NCBI GenBank assembly: GCA_026193675.1
Contig: JAPHSO010000316.1
Span: 1 to 7,456 of the forward strand
Origin: Gammaproteobacteria bacterium
GTDB taxonomy: Bacteria; Pseudomonadota; Gammaproteobacteria; Thiohalomonadales; Thiohalomonadaceae
Reading direction: 5' to 3'
Length of the DNA: 7,456 bases
In this document: positions 6,762 to 7,456 of the stretch, piece after piece
Position numbering within the stretch: the stretch's first letter is position 1
Layout: each line of letters begins with the position of its first letter
Made by a program: the position numbers and the translations under genes
Notes under the pieces: generated by a model
The model's input: only the letters and a program-made list of their open reading frames with translations
Told to the model about the DNA's origin: nothing
Database searches by the model: none

Positions 6762-7456
6762 TACGAACGATATTCTGCATTAATCTCAACATACTTATAG
6801 GAGAGATCTGAAGTCCAGACCGTTGCTGAATTATCTCCTCTGCCCAACTCAACCCGAATCGTAATCTCATCTCGGTTCATCACAACCTGTCCCCGCTCTT
6901 CAGAGTAGGTCTCTGCGCGACCACCGTTTTCAACAATCAGAACATCACCAAGATAGATCTTGATCCGTTCAAGATCGAGATTTTTCACACCAGCTCTTCC
7001 CACCGCAGCCAGAATCCGCCCCCAATTGGGATCACTGGCAAAGAGGGCTGTCTTCACCAGTGGTGAATGGGCGATTGTATAGGCGACATTTTCACATTCA
7101 GCTTCACTTCCTCCACCATCAACCTCTACAGTCACAAACTTGGTTGCACCTTCGGCATCTCGAATCATCATTTGCGCCAGCTTCTGCAGCATGGAATTAA
7201 GCAAATTGCTAAAAAGATGAAGCTCCCTGGAACCCTCTCCAATTACAACACCACTCTGCCCGGTAGCCATCAATAGACAGGAGTCATTAGTGGAGGTATC
7301 ACCATCTACAGTGATTCGATTAAAGGAGCATTTAACCGCTTGATTGAGCAGATTCTGAAGCAACGAGGCATCAATTTCTGCATCGTTCGCAATATATGCC
7401 AGCATAGTCGCCATATCGGGGCGAATCATACCGCTTCCTTTTGCAATTCCGGTAAG
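6761..7456 (-). CDS. argJ: Ornithine acetyltransferase ArgJ, 5' part cut by the window edge
   Basis: ArgJ transfers the acetyl group from N-acetylornithine to glutamate, recycling it in arginine synthesis; some members also make N-acetylglutamate from acetyl-CoA. The 231 codons present cover the end of the alpha chain and the whole beta chain. The frame is open at the right edge, where it reads LTGIAKGSG before GMIRPDMATML. ArgJ cleaves itself between Ala and Thr in the ATML motif, so the nucleophile Thr is encoded at 7408-7406. Other family signatures are DGDTSTNDS, SDPNWGRILAAVGRAG and the C-terminal YVEINAEYRS. The Met at 7429 is an internal residue, not the start. The stop TAA at 6763-6761 overlaps the mutT ATG. 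The missing start and promoter lie beyond the window; secA is a common neighbour on that side in relatives. Confidence 0.96.
   Translation of the reverse strand, partial: LTGIAKGSGMIRPDMATMLAYIANDAEIDASLLQNLLNQAVKCSFNRITVDGDTSTNDSCLLMATGQSGVVIGEGSRELHLFSNLLNSMLQKLAQMMIRDAEGATKFVTVEVDGGGSEAECENVAYTIAHSPLVKTALFASDPNWGRILAAVGRAGVKNLDLERIKIYLGDVLIVENGGRAETYSEERGQVVMNRDEITIRVELGRGDNSATVWTSDLSYKYVEINAEYRS

Noticed and set aside
1..7456. A mobile, defence or otherwise undescribed gene system
   Set aside because: Every substantial gene belongs to a well-known core family in a conserved order, with no signs of insertion, repeats flanking a gene, or foreign composition.

Overview
The window is an ordinary stretch of gammaproteobacterial chromosome. 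The gene order is pilB, pilC, pilD, coaE, zapD, yacG on the + strand, meeting mutT (a Nudix–ThiE-like fusion) and argJ on the - strand. Type IV pilus genes followed by coaE, zapD and yacG are typical of Gammaproteobacteria such as Vibrio and Pseudomonas relatives. All proteins are full length with intact motifs, except argJ, which is cut by the right edge. Base composition looks even and moderate in GC. I saw no transposase, integrase, phage, CRISPR, toxin or other accessory gene. The genus cannot be named safely from this sequence.

Layout. Positions 1-290 form a leader without a convincing gene. It carries a perfect 15-bp inverted repeat at 109-145, a possible extended -10 element near 168-176, and a small AU hairpin just before pilB. 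PilB (291-2003), PilC (2006-3232) and PilD (3237-4106) are the assembly ATPase, inner-membrane platform protein and prepilin peptidase/N-methyltransferase of a type IVa pilus. They are packed 2 and 4 nt apart. After 16 nt comes coaE (4123-4734), the last step of coenzyme A synthesis. A 51-nt gap with a possible promoter precedes zapD (4786-5568), an FtsZ-bundling division protein. zapD overlaps yacG (5565-5771), a small zinc protein of the DNA gyrase inhibitor family, by 4 nt. Only 12 nt separate the end of yacG from the end of mutT (5784-6761, - strand). The mutT start overlaps the argJ stop by one base (argJ 6761 to beyond 7456, - strand).

How the genes work together. PilD cleaves and methylates prepilins, PilC anchors the motor in the inner membrane, and PilB powers pilin polymerisation. 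The pilin gene (pilA), the retraction ATPases and the alignment genes are not in the window. coaE, zapD, yacG, mutT and argJ are housekeeping genes for CoA synthesis, division, gyrase control, nucleotide-pool cleaning and arginine synthesis. Their link to the pilus genes is conserved neighbourhood, not an obvious shared pathway.

I did not find a previously undescribed system. The points most worth a second look are the leader of pilB, with its perfect inverted repeat and competing partner, and the ThiE-like half of the Nudix protein, which has kept the fold motifs but seems to have lost several catalytic residues.
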